A stretch of DNA of 64,000 nt. It comes from Pseudaeromonas sp963677375. GTDB taxonomy: Bacteria; Pseudomonadota; Gammaproteobacteria; Enterobacterales; Aeromonadaceae. Below, piece by piece: positions 1 through 7,745 of this stretch. Every line of letters begins with the position of its first letter. Positions within the stretch are counted from its first letter, which is position 1. Made by a program: the position numbers and the translations under genes. Under the pieces are notes generated by a model, which saw only the letters and a program-made list of their open reading frames with translations, was not told the DNA's origin and made no database searches. The stretch is taken from the NCBI GenBank assembly GCA_963677375.2, contig CAXXIF010000004.1, positions 310,001-374,000 of the forward strand, written 5' to 3'.

Positions 1-130
1 CACGGTGGAACAGGGTGCCATCGTAGTGGCCTTCACGGCAATATTGCTCAAAGTTGGCACAAGTTACCGGGGCCTTGTCGGCAAACAGTTCGATTTTGAT
101 ATCACCGTGATTGGTGTGCAGTGTGATCAT
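1..130 (-). CDS. ppiB: Peptidyl-prolyl cis-trans isomerase B, C-terminal part cut by window edge
   Basis: Reading the minus strand from an ATG at 130 gives about 43 residues beginning MITLHTNHGDIKIELF and continuing through APVTCANFEQYC to LFHR at the window edge. This is the N-terminus of the cytosolic cyclophilin PpiB, which speeds cis-trans isomerisation of prolyl bonds during folding; the FHR stretch belongs to the cyclophilin active site. The rest of the gene lies outside the window. It is transcribed divergently from cysS, the arrangement also known from Escherichia coli, which supports the assignment. The fragment is short, but the match to the family N-terminus is clear. Confidence 0.88.
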   Translation of the reverse strand, partial: MITLHTNHGDIKIELFADKAPVTCANFEQYCREGHYDGTLFHR

Positions 131-450
131 GACGCAGTCCTCGTCGCTAGGGGCGGATTGAATACCGGAGACTGGAGCTCCGGAGCCATGCTGGCAGGTA
201 TAAGACCCGTCAGCATGCAAAGTGAGAGCGATTTTGCGGTCTTGGCTCACGAATGTCTACCCTTTGCCCCAGTTGCTCGGGTTCGACGTCGGGGCTAGAG
301 GCGGGGATGATTGTGGATTGTTCTGCTGTTTTTCCGTCCCGGAGCGCCGTAATTGCACCGGTGCGCTATGCGTCGGGGGAACGACTTCTATACTTGTAGC
401 AGTGCCACTGTCGAGACCGGTGTCGAGTCGCAGGTCGGGAGGCGATCGAT
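131..450. other. Intergenic region between ppiB and the small tandem genes
   Basis: About 320 bases separate the divergent ppiB start from the first small gene. They should hold the promoters of both transcripts. I could not pick a -10/-35 pair with good matches. Short open frames on both strands here have no ribosome binding site and no recognisable product. A good Shine-Dalgarno sequence (GGGAGG, 437-442) sits just ahead of the ATG at 451. Confidence 0.5.
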
Positions 451-651
451 ATGTATGAGGATCGAGATGTTGTTCTGGAATTACCCATGGGGTATGTGCG
501 GGAGAATTGTACCTCCTGGCAACGCCTGTGTCATGAACTGGGGCTGGAAGAGGATGGGCTGGAACAGGGGGTCTATCTTTCCAACGATCGGGTGAGCCTG
601 GATCTGTCGATGGCCAAGCGCTTTGGCTTATGCCAGGAGTGGTGGTTATAG
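451..651 (+). CDS. Small protein of unknown function, tandem paralog A
   Basis: A 66-residue, acidic, soluble-looking protein with no signal peptide or membrane segment. The start is an ATG with GGGAGG eight bases upstream. I do not recognise the family. It is clearly homologous to the next gene: both start MxxxxxVxxELP and share a Cys-x2-Trp-x2-Leu-Cys core, a GL step, then LSL/LDLS-x-AK and a C-terminal LCQ-x-W-x-L. Cysteines at about 20, 26 and 61 and two to three tryptophans are conserved between the copies, so they are probably structural or ligand-binding. It lies upstream of cysS in the same direction and may be co-transcribed with it, but no function follows from that. Confidence 0.75.
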   Translation: MYEDRDVVLELPMGYVRENCTSWQRLCHELGLEEDGLEQGVYLSNDRVSLDLSMAKRFGLCQEWWL

Positions 652-714
652 ACGACAGCGACAGGCTGACGCTGATGTAAGGCCAAGGTCGCCAGATGGC
701 GGCGGGAGGTGGGT

Positions 715-915
715 GTGCTGCGGGAGAGTGAGGTCTATGTCGAGTTGCCCCTGAGCTATCTGCATGACAAATGCAGTGGTTGGGACTCCTTGTGTGAGGC
801 GGTCGGGTTACCCCCCGACTGTCTGGAATATGGATATTGCGAGCCGGATCAGACGGTGCGTCTGAGCCTGGAGTTGGCCAAGAGCCATGATCTTTGTCAG
901 GGCTGGCGACTCTAG
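715..915 (+). CDS. Small protein of unknown function, tandem paralog B
   Basis: A 66-residue paralog of the preceding gene. I place the start at the GTG at 715 rather than the GTG at 709. GGAGG (705-709) is then spaced normally, and the two paralogs align without gaps from residue 1 to their C-termini at identical length. Shared features are the ELP near residue 10, Cys-x2-Trp-x2-Leu-Cys, GL, LxLxxAK and the terminal LCQxWxL. About 60 bases separate the two genes. Function unknown; the pair looks like a local duplication that has diverged to roughly 40% identity by eye, with the spacing of cysteines and tryptophans kept. Confidence 0.75.
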   Translation: MLRESEVYVELPLSYLHDKCSGWDSLCEAVGLPPDCLEYGYCEPDQTVRLSLELAKSHDLCQGWRL

Positions 916-1024
916 CGCCACAACCGGGTTTATCCATCGAGGGGGCCAGAACACAGGCCCCCTCGTCAATTCTGCCGAGAATCGCTAGAATGGCCCTTCG
1001 CTTTTTTCGGGATAGGTCATCTCC

Positions 1025-2404
1025 ATGTTGAAGATTTACAACTCACTCACGCGTCAAAAAGAAGAATTCAAGCCAATTCGCCCCGGCCAGGTGGGCATGT
1101 ATGTGTGTGGGGTGACCATCTATGACCTGTGCCATATTGGCCATGGTCGTACCTTTGTCGGCTTTGATGTGGTCGTGCGCTACCTGCGTTATCTGGGCTA
1201 TCAGGTGAACTTTGTGCGCAATATCACCGATGTGGATGACAAGATCATCAAACGGGCGGCTGAAAATCAGGAGTCTTGCGAAGCGCTGACCGAACGCTTG
1301 ATTGGCGAGATGCACGCCGACTTCGATGCGTTGAATCTGCAGCGCCCGGATATAGAGCCGCGCGCCACCCTGCATATGAGCGAGATCATCGCCCTGGTGG
1401 AGCAGCTGCTGGCCAATGGTAACGCCTATGTGGCCGAGAATGGCGATGTGCTGTTTGCCATCGACAGCTTTGCCGAATATGGTCGCTTGTCCGGGCAAGA
1501 TCTGGAGCAACTGCAGGCGGGAGCCCGGGTCAGCGTCGAGGAGGCCAAGCGCAATCCGCTGGATTTCGTGCTGTGGAAGATGTCCAAACCCGGGGAGCCG
1601 ACCTGGGAGTCCCCCTGGGGACCGGGGCGTCCGGGCTGGCATATCGAGTGCTCGGCCATGAACTCCAAGCATCTGGGCAACCACTTTGATATTCACGGTG
1701 GCGGCTCGGATCTGATGTTCCCGCACCATGAAAACGAGATTGCCCAGAGCTGCTGCGCCCACCATACCGCCTATGTCAACACCTGGATGCATACCGGCAT
1801 GGTGATGGTCGACAAGGAGAAGATGTCCAAATCACTGGGTAACTTTTTCACTATCCGTGATGTGTTGCAGGTGTTTGATGCCGAGACGGTGCGCTATTTC
1901 CTGATGTCGGGTCACTATCGCAGCCAGTTGAACTACTCCGATGAGAATCTCAATCAGGGGCGTGCGGCTCTGGAGCGGCTCTACACAGCACTGCGCGGTG
2001 TCGCTGTGGTGCCTGCGGCGGGGGGCGAGAACTTTGTTGAACGTTTCCGTGCCGCCATGGATGATGATTTCAACACCCCAGAGGCCTACTCGGTGCTGTT
2101 TGATTTGGCGCGCGAGGTGAATCGCCTCAAGAGTGAAGGGGCCGCCGAAGCACCCGCCCTGGCCGCCCGGTTACGGGAGTTGGGGGCTGTTCTGGGATTG
2201 CTGGAGCAAGATCCGGAGACCTTCTTCCAGGGCGGCGCGAAAGCCGATAGTGACGTGGCCGAAATTGAAGCGCTGATCAAGGCTCGTAACGATGCCCGAG
2301 CGGCGAAGGATTGGCCAGCTGCTGATGTGGCTCGCAACCGTCTGACCGCGATGGGGATCGTGCTGGAAGATGGTGCCCAAGGCACCAGTTGGCGTCGTAA
2401 GTAA
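1025..2404 (+). CDS. cysS: Cysteinyl-tRNA synthetase
   Basis: Charges tRNA-Cys with cysteine in the cytosol, as a class I aminoacyl-tRNA synthetase. The 459 residues match the usual length (E. coli 461). The HIGH signature is at residues 37-40 and KMSKS at 266-270. The zinc ligands that select cysteine are visible as C28, C209 and H234, with E238 nearby. The C-terminal third carries the DALR-type anticodon-binding helices. The ATG at 1025 begins the canonical MLKIYN start. A strong terminator follows directly. Intact and ordinary. Confidence 0.98.
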   Translation: MLKIYNSLTRQKEEFKPIRPGQVGMYVCGVTIYDLCHIGHGRTFVGFDVVVRYLRYLGYQVNFVRNITDVDDKIIKRAAENQESCEALTERLIGEMHADFDALNLQRPDIEPRATLHMSEIIALVEQLLANGNAYVAENGDVLFAIDSFAEYGRLSGQDLEQLQAGARVSVEEAKRNPLDFVLWKMSKPGEPTWESPWGPGRPGWHIECSAMNSKHLGNHFDIHGGGSDLMFPHHENEIAQSCCAHHTAYVNTWMHTGMVMVDKEKMSKSLGNFFTIRDVLQVFDAETVRYFLMSGHYRSQLNYSDENLNQGRAALERLYTALRGVAVVPAAGGENFVERFRAAMDDDFNTPEAYSVLFDLAREVNRLKSEGAAEAPALAARLRELGAVLGLLEQDPETFFQGGAKADSDVAEIEALIKARNDARAAKDWPAADVARNRLTAMGIVLEDGAQGTSWRRK

Positions 2405-2414
2405 CATGCGCTCC

Positions 2415-2452
2415 GGGAGCCTTGGTGGCTTAGTCGCCAAGGCTCCCTGTTA
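2415..2452 (+). terminator. Rho-independent terminator of cysS
   Basis: A perfect 11-bp stem (GGGAGCCTTGG, 2415-2425, pairing with CCAAGGCTCCC, 2437-2447) with an 11-base loop, followed by TGTTATT. It lies ten bases after the cysS stop and also faces the convergent gene ending at 2487. Confidence 0.85.
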
Positions 2453-2486
2453 TTCATACTCCCCCGATCTGCCAACACATTTCCGC

Positions 2487-3284
2487 TCAGGGCTGCAGCC
2501 CGAATTGTTGTAACAAGCTAGCAAACTCTTTTTGCTGTCGTACTTCATCCAAGGCCAGTTGAAATTGCCGGACCCATTCCGGGTCGACCTGACGACTGAA
2601 GGCATAGCAAAGTTGCTCGGAGTCCAGAGTCCATACCTCTTCGTAGCGTCGGGTGTCCGCGCCCATATCCTGCAGTAGTTGCCAGGCCACAGGGCCACTG
2701 CTGGAAACCAGATCGATGCGATGTAACGGCAACTGCTTGAGCGCCTGGAGCAGGGAATTACTGTTATGGATGGCGACCGGGTCCACCCCCTGACTGTGCA
2801 GCAGCTGTTCACCCACATCGGCACGAACCGCTCCGATCCGGTAGTGATCCAGTTGTTGCGTGTTTTGCAGCCGGATGTGGCTCTCTTTTAAGGCGATGAG
2901 AACTATGGGGACCTGGGCGATCGGGCAGGCCCATTGAAACAGCGGTAACCGGCTGCGGGTCTGGGCCGTGGAAAACAACACCACATCCGGAGAATGGATC
3001 AACTGGCTGTAACCTCGGGCCCAGGGCAAGAGCCGGATCGGTTGTTCGGCAATGCCCAGCCGTTGCCAGATCCGGCGCAATAACTCGACGGAAAACCCGG
3101 TCGGTTGCGCCTGTAACTCCTGATAGTTATAGGGCTTGTACTCTTCCGTAAGGTAGTGAAGTGTGCCCAAGCCTGATGCCGGAGACGTCACGAGTTCACG
3201 ACTCGACAGGGTGCCGCTGCAAGTCAGCAGCAGGCCCACCAGCAGTAACCCCTTCCATCGCGCTGAACACCATGCTGCGGTCAT
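2487..3284 (-). CDS. Periplasmic substrate-binding protein, SBP family 3-like
   Basis: About 265 residues with an N-terminal hydrophobic signal segment (GLLLVGLLLTCSGTLS) followed by a small bilobed binding protein of the amino-acid-binding type: LHYLTEEYKPYNY, GFSVELLRRIWQRLG and later IGAVRADVGEQLL-like blocks match the family fold. I place the start at the ATG at 3284, six bases behind GGAGGT; the TTG at 3290 has no such spacing. No permease or ATPase gene is adjacent, so it is an orphan. Such proteins may serve a distant transporter or act as sensors. The ligand cannot be told from sequence. Confidence 0.8.
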   Translation of the reverse strand: MTAAWCSARWKGLLLVGLLLTCSGTLSSRELVTSPASGLGTLHYLTEEYKPYNYQELQAQPTGFSVELLRRIWQRLGIAEQPIRLLPWARGYSQLIHSPDVVLFSTAQTRSRLPLFQWACPIAQVPIVLIALKESHIRLQNTQQLDHYRIGAVRADVGEQLLHSQGVDPVAIHNSNSLLQALKQLPLHRIDLVSSSGPVAWQLLQDMGADTRRYEEVWTLDSEQLCYAFSRQVDPEWVRQFQLALDEVRQQKEFASLLQQFGLQP

Positions 3285-3458
3285 CCCCAAACCTCCCGTC
3301 AGGCTCTGTCATGAGCTTAGTCCGATTGCTCGGCAATTGGTTGCGGATCGGGGGGATTCATCCCGTTCGCGGCCCAGAGACAGCCGCGATGGGATACTTA
3401 AGATTGTTTTAATATAGATGTTCTAGTCTGCAGCTATAGCATCCACCTGGAGTGCACT

Positions 3459-4100
3459 ATGCAGCTAGCCATGGACCATTCTCTTGCCCCATATCATCTG
3501 GATCTACATCTGGAACCGGATGAAAACACCCTGAGTTTTGTTCGTCAGCGTTTTGCCCATCATCACGGCGCCGTCATCCAGACTCTGCTGCCGTGGCAGT
3601 GCATCTTGCGGGATGAACAGGGTAAGCAGTTGGCCAGTGCAGGTTTGAATCCCGCCGCGGCGGGTCCCCTGTTCCTCGAGCACTACCTGAGTAGTCCGGT
3701 CGAACAACAGTTGGCCTCGGGTCTGCAGCACCCTGTGGTACGGGATGACATTCTGGAGGTCGGTAATCTGGCCGCCTGGGATGGGCATGCCCGGCTGCTG
3801 ATCCTCTCCTTGATCCGCTATCTGGCAGAACAACGCTACCGCTATGTGGTCTTCACCGCGACCGATCAGGTCCGCGCCTTGTTTCGGGCGCTGGGCTTGC
3901 GGCCCGTGGATCTGGAAAAAGCGGTACGGGAGCGGGTGCCACAGCCGGAGCTCTGGGGGCGCTATTACGAGCATGATCCTAAAGTGGTGGCGGGTGATAT
4001 TCGCCACGGCTATCAACAGTTGCTGGCCCATCCCAAGTGGCAGGCCACGCTCCAACAACTTCCCCGCTGCGAGCAGCGATTGCCCCGTCAGGAGGTGTGA
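3459..4100 (+). CDS. Thermostable hemolysin family protein, probable GNAT-like acyltransferase
   Basis: 213 residues of the family named after the Vibrio thermostable (delta) hemolysin. There is no signal peptide or membrane segment, which is odd for a secreted toxin. The middle reads like an acyltransferase of the GNAT or autoinducer-synthase type: a strand EVGNLAAW (100-107), a helix, then VVFTATDQVRALFRALGL (130-147), in the place where such enzymes carry their acyl-donor-binding strand and helix. It is the first gene of a tight operon and its stop overlaps the next start (TGATG at 4098-4102). The start at 3459 has GGAG six bases upstream. From context I infer an acyl-transfer step in a biosynthetic pathway; the hemolysin name should not be taken as function. 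Confidence 0.75.
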   Translation: MQLAMDHSLAPYHLDLHLEPDENTLSFVRQRFAHHHGAVIQTLLPWQCILRDEQGKQLASAGLNPAAAGPLFLEHYLSSPVEQQLASGLQHPVVRDDILEVGNLAAWDGHARLLILSLIRYLAEQRYRYVVFTATDQVRALFRALGLRPVDLEKAVRERVPQPELWGRYYEHDPKVVAGDIRHGYQQLLAHPKWQATLQQLPRCEQRLPRQEV

Positions 4101-5560
4101 TGAAGTTACTGCGTAGTTTGACGGTGTGGAGCGAGCTGCAAGGTTCGGCCATTGCCCTGCAGGATGAGCAACAGACCCTGAATTATGCCGAACTCTGGGC
4201 CCGGGTCTCTGCCGAGGCGGCATATCTGGGCGAGCAATGGGCTGCCCGCCAGTTGCAAGGACGACCGCTGGCCCTGCTGGCGGATAACAGTATCGCCTGG
4301 GTGGTTCGCGATCTGGCTTGCCTGCTGGCCCGCATTCCCTGTGTGCCGGTGCCGCCATTTTTCAGTGCCAGCCAACGGGCCCATCTGCTGCAGGATAGTG
4401 GTTGCGCTGTGCTGTGCAGCCATAACGAGGGGACATGGAGTGAGCTGTGGCTGGAGCAAGCTGCCGTCACGCTACCCGCAGGAACCTGCAAGATCACCTA
4501 TACCTCCGGCAGTACCGGGGAGCCCAAGGGTGTCTGTCTGAGCACGGAGCAACTGCAACAGACGGTCGAGGCGCTGGCCGAGCGGGTTGGCTCGCTGGCC
4601 GTCGAGGAGCACCTGTGTACCATGCCGCTGGCGGTGTTGCTGGAAAACCTGGCCGGGGTGTATCTGCCGTTGTGGCTGGGTAAGCGGGTGTCGCTGCCGA
4701 CGTTGACGGCCTTGGGGCTGGCCAACATGCAGCGCCCGGAACCTGCGCGTTTTATCGCCACCCTGGCGGCGAGCCGCGCCGACAGTTTGATCCTGTTGCC
4801 CGCCACCTTGAACTGGCTGGTGATGGCCACGGCGAGCGGACAACTACCGGCAGAGCGTTGGCGGTTGCTGGCCGTCGGAGGAGGCAAGAGTGGTCGCGCC
4901 GTGTTGGCACAAGCCGATGGGTTGGCATTGCCCGTTTATGAGGGGTATGGCCTGTCGGAAGTTGGCTCTGTGGTGGCATTGAATGGTCCGGATGGCCGAC
5001 GTCTAGGGACCGTGGGCAAGCCACTGTCCCATGTGCAGGTGCGTCTGGCTGCCGATGGCGAAGTGCAGGTCCGGGGCAATGCCATGCTCGGCTATATCGG
5101 GGATGAGACCGCCCCCGCAGCGGATAGCTGGCTGTCGACCGGCGACTGGGGGGAGTGGGATGCCGATGGATTCCTGACCATTCAGGGGCGTAAAAAATCG
5201 ACCCTGGTCACCGGCTTTGGTCGCAACGTGGCTCCGGAATGGCTGGAGGCCGAGCTGGCCGCCGTGCCTGGTGTGTTGCAGTGCTGTGTTTACGGGGATG
5301 AAGCGTCGGGAATTCAGGCCCTGCTGTTTGCCCCTGCATTGGCGGGCACGGCTCAGGGTGAGGCACTACTGCAGGGGTGTAACGCCAGCTTGCCTGAGTA
5401 CGCCCGACTCACGGGGTGGCGGTTTATGACTGAACCACTGAGTGCTGAACGGGGAGAGCTGACGGCCAATGGGCGGCCGCGACGCCATGTCATTTTGCGG
5501 CAGCGCATTCCATTGGATGCTGCCGCGAATCATCTGTCATCGACTGAGGAATTATCATGA
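4100..5560 (+). CDS. AMP-dependent acyl synthetase/ligase
   Basis: 486 residues of the ANL adenylating enzyme family, which activates a carboxylic acid with ATP to an acyl-adenylate and usually passes it to CoA or a carrier. The ATP loop TYTSGSTGEPKGV lies at 133-145, the GYGLSEVG block at 282-289, STGDW at 346-350 (Asp349) and the GRKK hinge at 363-366. At the last conserved block the usual NGK lysine is replaced by arginine (NGRPRR, Arg459), which may alter or weaken the adenylation half-reaction. At 486 residues it is short for a long-chain acyl-CoA synthetase. The ATG at 4100 overlaps the previous stop and is preceded by GGAGGT; longer frames starting upstream are not needed. The substrate is unknown. 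Confidence 0.87.
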   Translation: MKLLRSLTVWSELQGSAIALQDEQQTLNYAELWARVSAEAAYLGEQWAARQLQGRPLALLADNSIAWVVRDLACLLARIPCVPVPPFFSASQRAHLLQDSGCAVLCSHNEGTWSELWLEQAAVTLPAGTCKITYTSGSTGEPKGVCLSTEQLQQTVEALAERVGSLAVEEHLCTMPLAVLLENLAGVYLPLWLGKRVSLPTLTALGLANMQRPEPARFIATLAASRADSLILLPATLNWLVMATASGQLPAERWRLLAVGGGKSGRAVLAQADGLALPVYEGYGLSEVGSVVALNGPDGRRLGTVGKPLSHVQVRLAADGEVQVRGNAMLGYIGDETAPAADSWLSTGDWGEWDADGFLTIQGRKKSTLVTGFGRNVAPEWLEAELAAVPGVLQCCVYGDEASGIQALLFAPALAGTAQGEALLQGCNASLPEYARLTGWRFMTEPLSAERGELTANGRPRRHVILRQRIPLDAAANHLSSTEELS

Positions 5561-6216
5561 GTTTTTATCAACAACTGACGGCCGAAACGGCGGTGGCTCG
5601 TGAGTATCTACTCAGCGCGCCGGCGATCGTCGCTTGCCAACGGGGCGAGGTGACCTTGCCCCGTTACATCGCTTTTTTGACCCAGGCCTACTATCACGTA
5701 CGGCAGACGGTGCCGCTGCTGATGGCCTGTGGCAGTCGACTGGATGAGCAACATCGCTGGCTACAAGATGCGATCACCGAGTATATCGAGGAGGAGCGGG
5801 GCCACGACCGTTGGATACTGAACGACATCACCGCCTGTGGTGGCGATGCCGAGGCGGTAGCCCAGGGCCAGCCCCATCTCAGCACCGAGTTGATGGTCAG
5901 TTACGCCTGGGACAGTGTGATGCGGGGCAATCCAGTCTCTTTCTTCGGCATGGTCTTCGTACTGGAAGGTACCAGCGTCAATCTGGCGACCCCCATGGCC
6001 CAGCTGATCCGCAGCCGCCTGGCGTTGCCGGAGCAGGCCATGAGTTATCTCACCTCCCACGGCAGTCTGGATCAGGATCATATCCAGTTCTTCCAGCGTC
6101 AGGTGGATCAGCTCAGTCTGGATGCGGACAAGCAGGCGGTGATCCACATGGCCAATGTCATGTTCCGCCTGTATGGCGATGTGTTTCGGGCCTTGCCGAT
6201 GGAGGTAGTACCGTGA
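5557..6216 (+). CDS. Heme-oxygenase-like (TenA/PqqC/HDO-type) protein, possible diiron oxidase
   Basis: 219 residues, all helical, related to the TenA/PqqC superfamily; the family includes thiaminase, PqqC and the non-heme iron oxidases such as UndA. Candidate metal ligands are visible: H47, the EEERGHD segment with E78-E80 and H83, E137 in VLEGTS, and the DQDH segment D172/D174/H175. This pattern of Glu, His, Glu and Asp-x2-His is what the iron-binding branch needs, so an O2-dependent oxidation or decarboxylation is plausible but not proven. No thiamine or PQQ genes are nearby. It is coupled by ATGA overlap at 5557-5560 to the ligase and overlaps the SDR gene downstream. Confidence 0.75.
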   Translation: MSFYQQLTAETAVAREYLLSAPAIVACQRGEVTLPRYIAFLTQAYYHVRQTVPLLMACGSRLDEQHRWLQDAITEYIEEERGHDRWILNDITACGGDAEAVAQGQPHLSTELMVSYAWDSVMRGNPVSFFGMVFVLEGTSVNLATPMAQLIRSRLALPEQAMSYLTSHGSLDQDHIQFFQRQVDQLSLDADKQAVIHMANVMFRLYGDVFRALPMEVVP

Positions 6217-7058
6217 AATTTGCCATCATCACCGGAGCGACGGGCGGTATCGGTCGTGCCATGGCCGAGCGCCTGTTCCTGGCCGGTTGGTCGTTACTGT
6301 TAATTGCCAGGGACGGCACCCGCTTGTCACAACTGCGCCTGACCCTGGGGGAGCAAATTCCGGAGCGTCGGGAGCAGATTGCCTGGCTGGCGCTGGATCT
6401 GACGGCTGCCGAGGCCATTGCCGAATTACTCCATTACCTGGCCGAAACCCAGCAGGCGGTGGATCTGTTGATCAACGCCGCTGGCTGCCAGCATTTTGCC
6501 TGTCTCGATGCGCAAGATGATCGACTCCTGCAGCAGCAACTGACTCTGAATTTGCAGGTCCCGATACAGCTGACTCGCAGCCTGCTGCCGTTGCTGACGG
6601 CGCAGAGCACCATAGTCAATGTGGGCTCCACCTTCGGGGCCATCGGTTATCCGGGGTTTAGTGTCTACTGTGCCAGCAAGGCCGGGCTCCATGCTTTTAC
6701 CGAGGCACTGGCCCGGGAGTTGGGCCCGAGTGGACCTCGCGTCTGTCTGCTGGTGCCGCGCGCGACGGCCACCGAGCTGAATCACGGCGCTGTCGATGCC
6801 ATGAATCAGGCGCTGGGTACCGCCGTGGATACACCGGCTCGGGTGGCCGAGGAGTTGATGCGGTTACTTGCCGGGACTCAACGCCGACGGTTGATCGGTT
6901 GGCCGGAAAAGTTGTTTGTCCGTCTCAATGCTCTGCTACCGGCGCTGGTCGATCGGGCCATTGGTGGCCAGCGCGAACAGATCTGTCGTTTTGCCAAATC
7001 CGCCTCGGCTTGTGAACAAGCCCAGACTCCAGCCATCACTCATAAGGATCAATCATGA
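6213..7058 (+). CDS. Short-chain dehydrogenase/reductase
   Basis: 281 residues of the classical SDR family, NAD(P)(H)-dependent. Cofactor motif TGATGGIG at 7-14, NAAG at 88-91, Asn113, and the catalytic set Ser139, Tyr152 and Lys156 (YCASK). The start is a GTG at 6213 that overlaps the TGA of the previous gene and has GGAGG at 6201. Longer frames upstream run through the previous gene and are rejected. In this operon it probably reduces a keto group or aldehyde, or oxidises an alcohol, of the acyl-derived product; the direction cannot be inferred. Confidence 0.87.
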   Translation: MKFAIITGATGGIGRAMAERLFLAGWSLLLIARDGTRLSQLRLTLGEQIPERREQIAWLALDLTAAEAIAELLHYLAETQQAVDLLINAAGCQHFACLDAQDDRLLQQQLTLNLQVPIQLTRSLLPLLTAQSTIVNVGSTFGAIGYPGFSVYCASKAGLHAFTEALARELGPSGPRVCLLVPRATATELNHGAVDAMNQALGTAVDTPARVAEELMRLLAGTQRRRLIGWPEKLFVRLNALLPALVDRAIGGQREQICRFAKSASACEQAQTPAITHKDQS

Positions 7059-7702
7059 TGAATATCTGGTCACGGACACTCGTTTCCTGCTTCGTAATCT
7101 GCAGTGCGGCTATAACCCAGGGGGCACAGGCCGCCGGAGCCGAGCCCTATCAAGAGTTCCAGCAACGGTGGGCGGTTGCCCAGTATCAACAACAGGGGGA
7201 TGCTCGCGAGCAGGCGTTGGCAGCATTGGCCGATGAGGTCCGTCAGGCTAGTACCGCGCGTCCGGACGATTTGGCACTCAAGACTTGGGCCGGGATCATC
7301 ATAGGTAGCTATGCCGGTGCCAAGGGAGGCCTGGGGGCGTTGTCGCTGGCTAAAGAAGCCAAGGCCGATTACGAGGCGGTCATCGCCAAGGATGCCTCCG
7401 TGCTCAAGGGCTCGGCATTGACCTCGCTGGGGGTGCTCTATTACAAGGTTCCGGGTTGGCCCCTGGGTTTCGGGGATGAGGAGCGCGCAGCCTTCATGCT
7501 CAAGCGGGGTCTGAATCTGAATCCGGATGGTATCGACAGTAACTACTTCTATGCTGATTTCCTGGCCGAACAGGGCAAGAAGCAGGAGGCGAAAAGCTAC
7601 TTGCTCAAGGCCAAGGCTGCGGCACCTCGTCCGGGACGAGAAATCGCCGATGCCGGTCGTCAGAGCGAGATCGCGGCGTTACAGGAAAAGCTGGGCCAGT
7701 GA
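7055..7702 (+). CDS. Exported tetratricopeptide-repeat protein
   Basis: 215 residues beginning with a signal peptide (hydrophobic LVSCFVICSAAI, cleavage near QGAQA-AGAE). The mature part is helical with TPR-like repeats and the characteristic stretch YKVPGWPLGFGDEERA (near 130) followed by a helix pair containing NPDGIDSNYFYADFL. It probably acts as a periplasmic scaffold or adaptor. The start ATG at 7055 overlaps the TGA of the SDR gene, so it belongs to the operon. A gap of about 40 bases separates it from the regulator gene. Its role is unknown; it is the only clearly exported member, which suggests that the pathway or its signal has an envelope component. Confidence 0.8.
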   Translation: MMNIWSRTLVSCFVICSAAITQGAQAAGAEPYQEFQQRWAVAQYQQQGDAREQALAALADEVRQASTARPDDLALKTWAGIIIGSYAGAKGGLGALSLAKEAKADYEAVIAKDASVLKGSALTSLGVLYYKVPGWPLGFGDEERAAFMLKRGLNLNPDGIDSNYFYADFLAEQGKKQEAKSYLLKAKAAAPRPGREIADAGRQSEIAALQEKLGQ

Positions 7703-7745
7703 TAGGATGCAACTCCTGACGACACGCATGCGATGAGAAGCAGTC

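Noticed and set aside
1043..1792. Long open frame antisense to cysS (about 249 codons)
   Set aside because: It mirrors the codon bias of cysS, has no ribosome site and no recognisable protein pattern. Similar antisense frames occur inside most GC-rich genes here (for example 3504-4358, 22184-23083, 44072-45061, 45648-46703 and 47985-49007).
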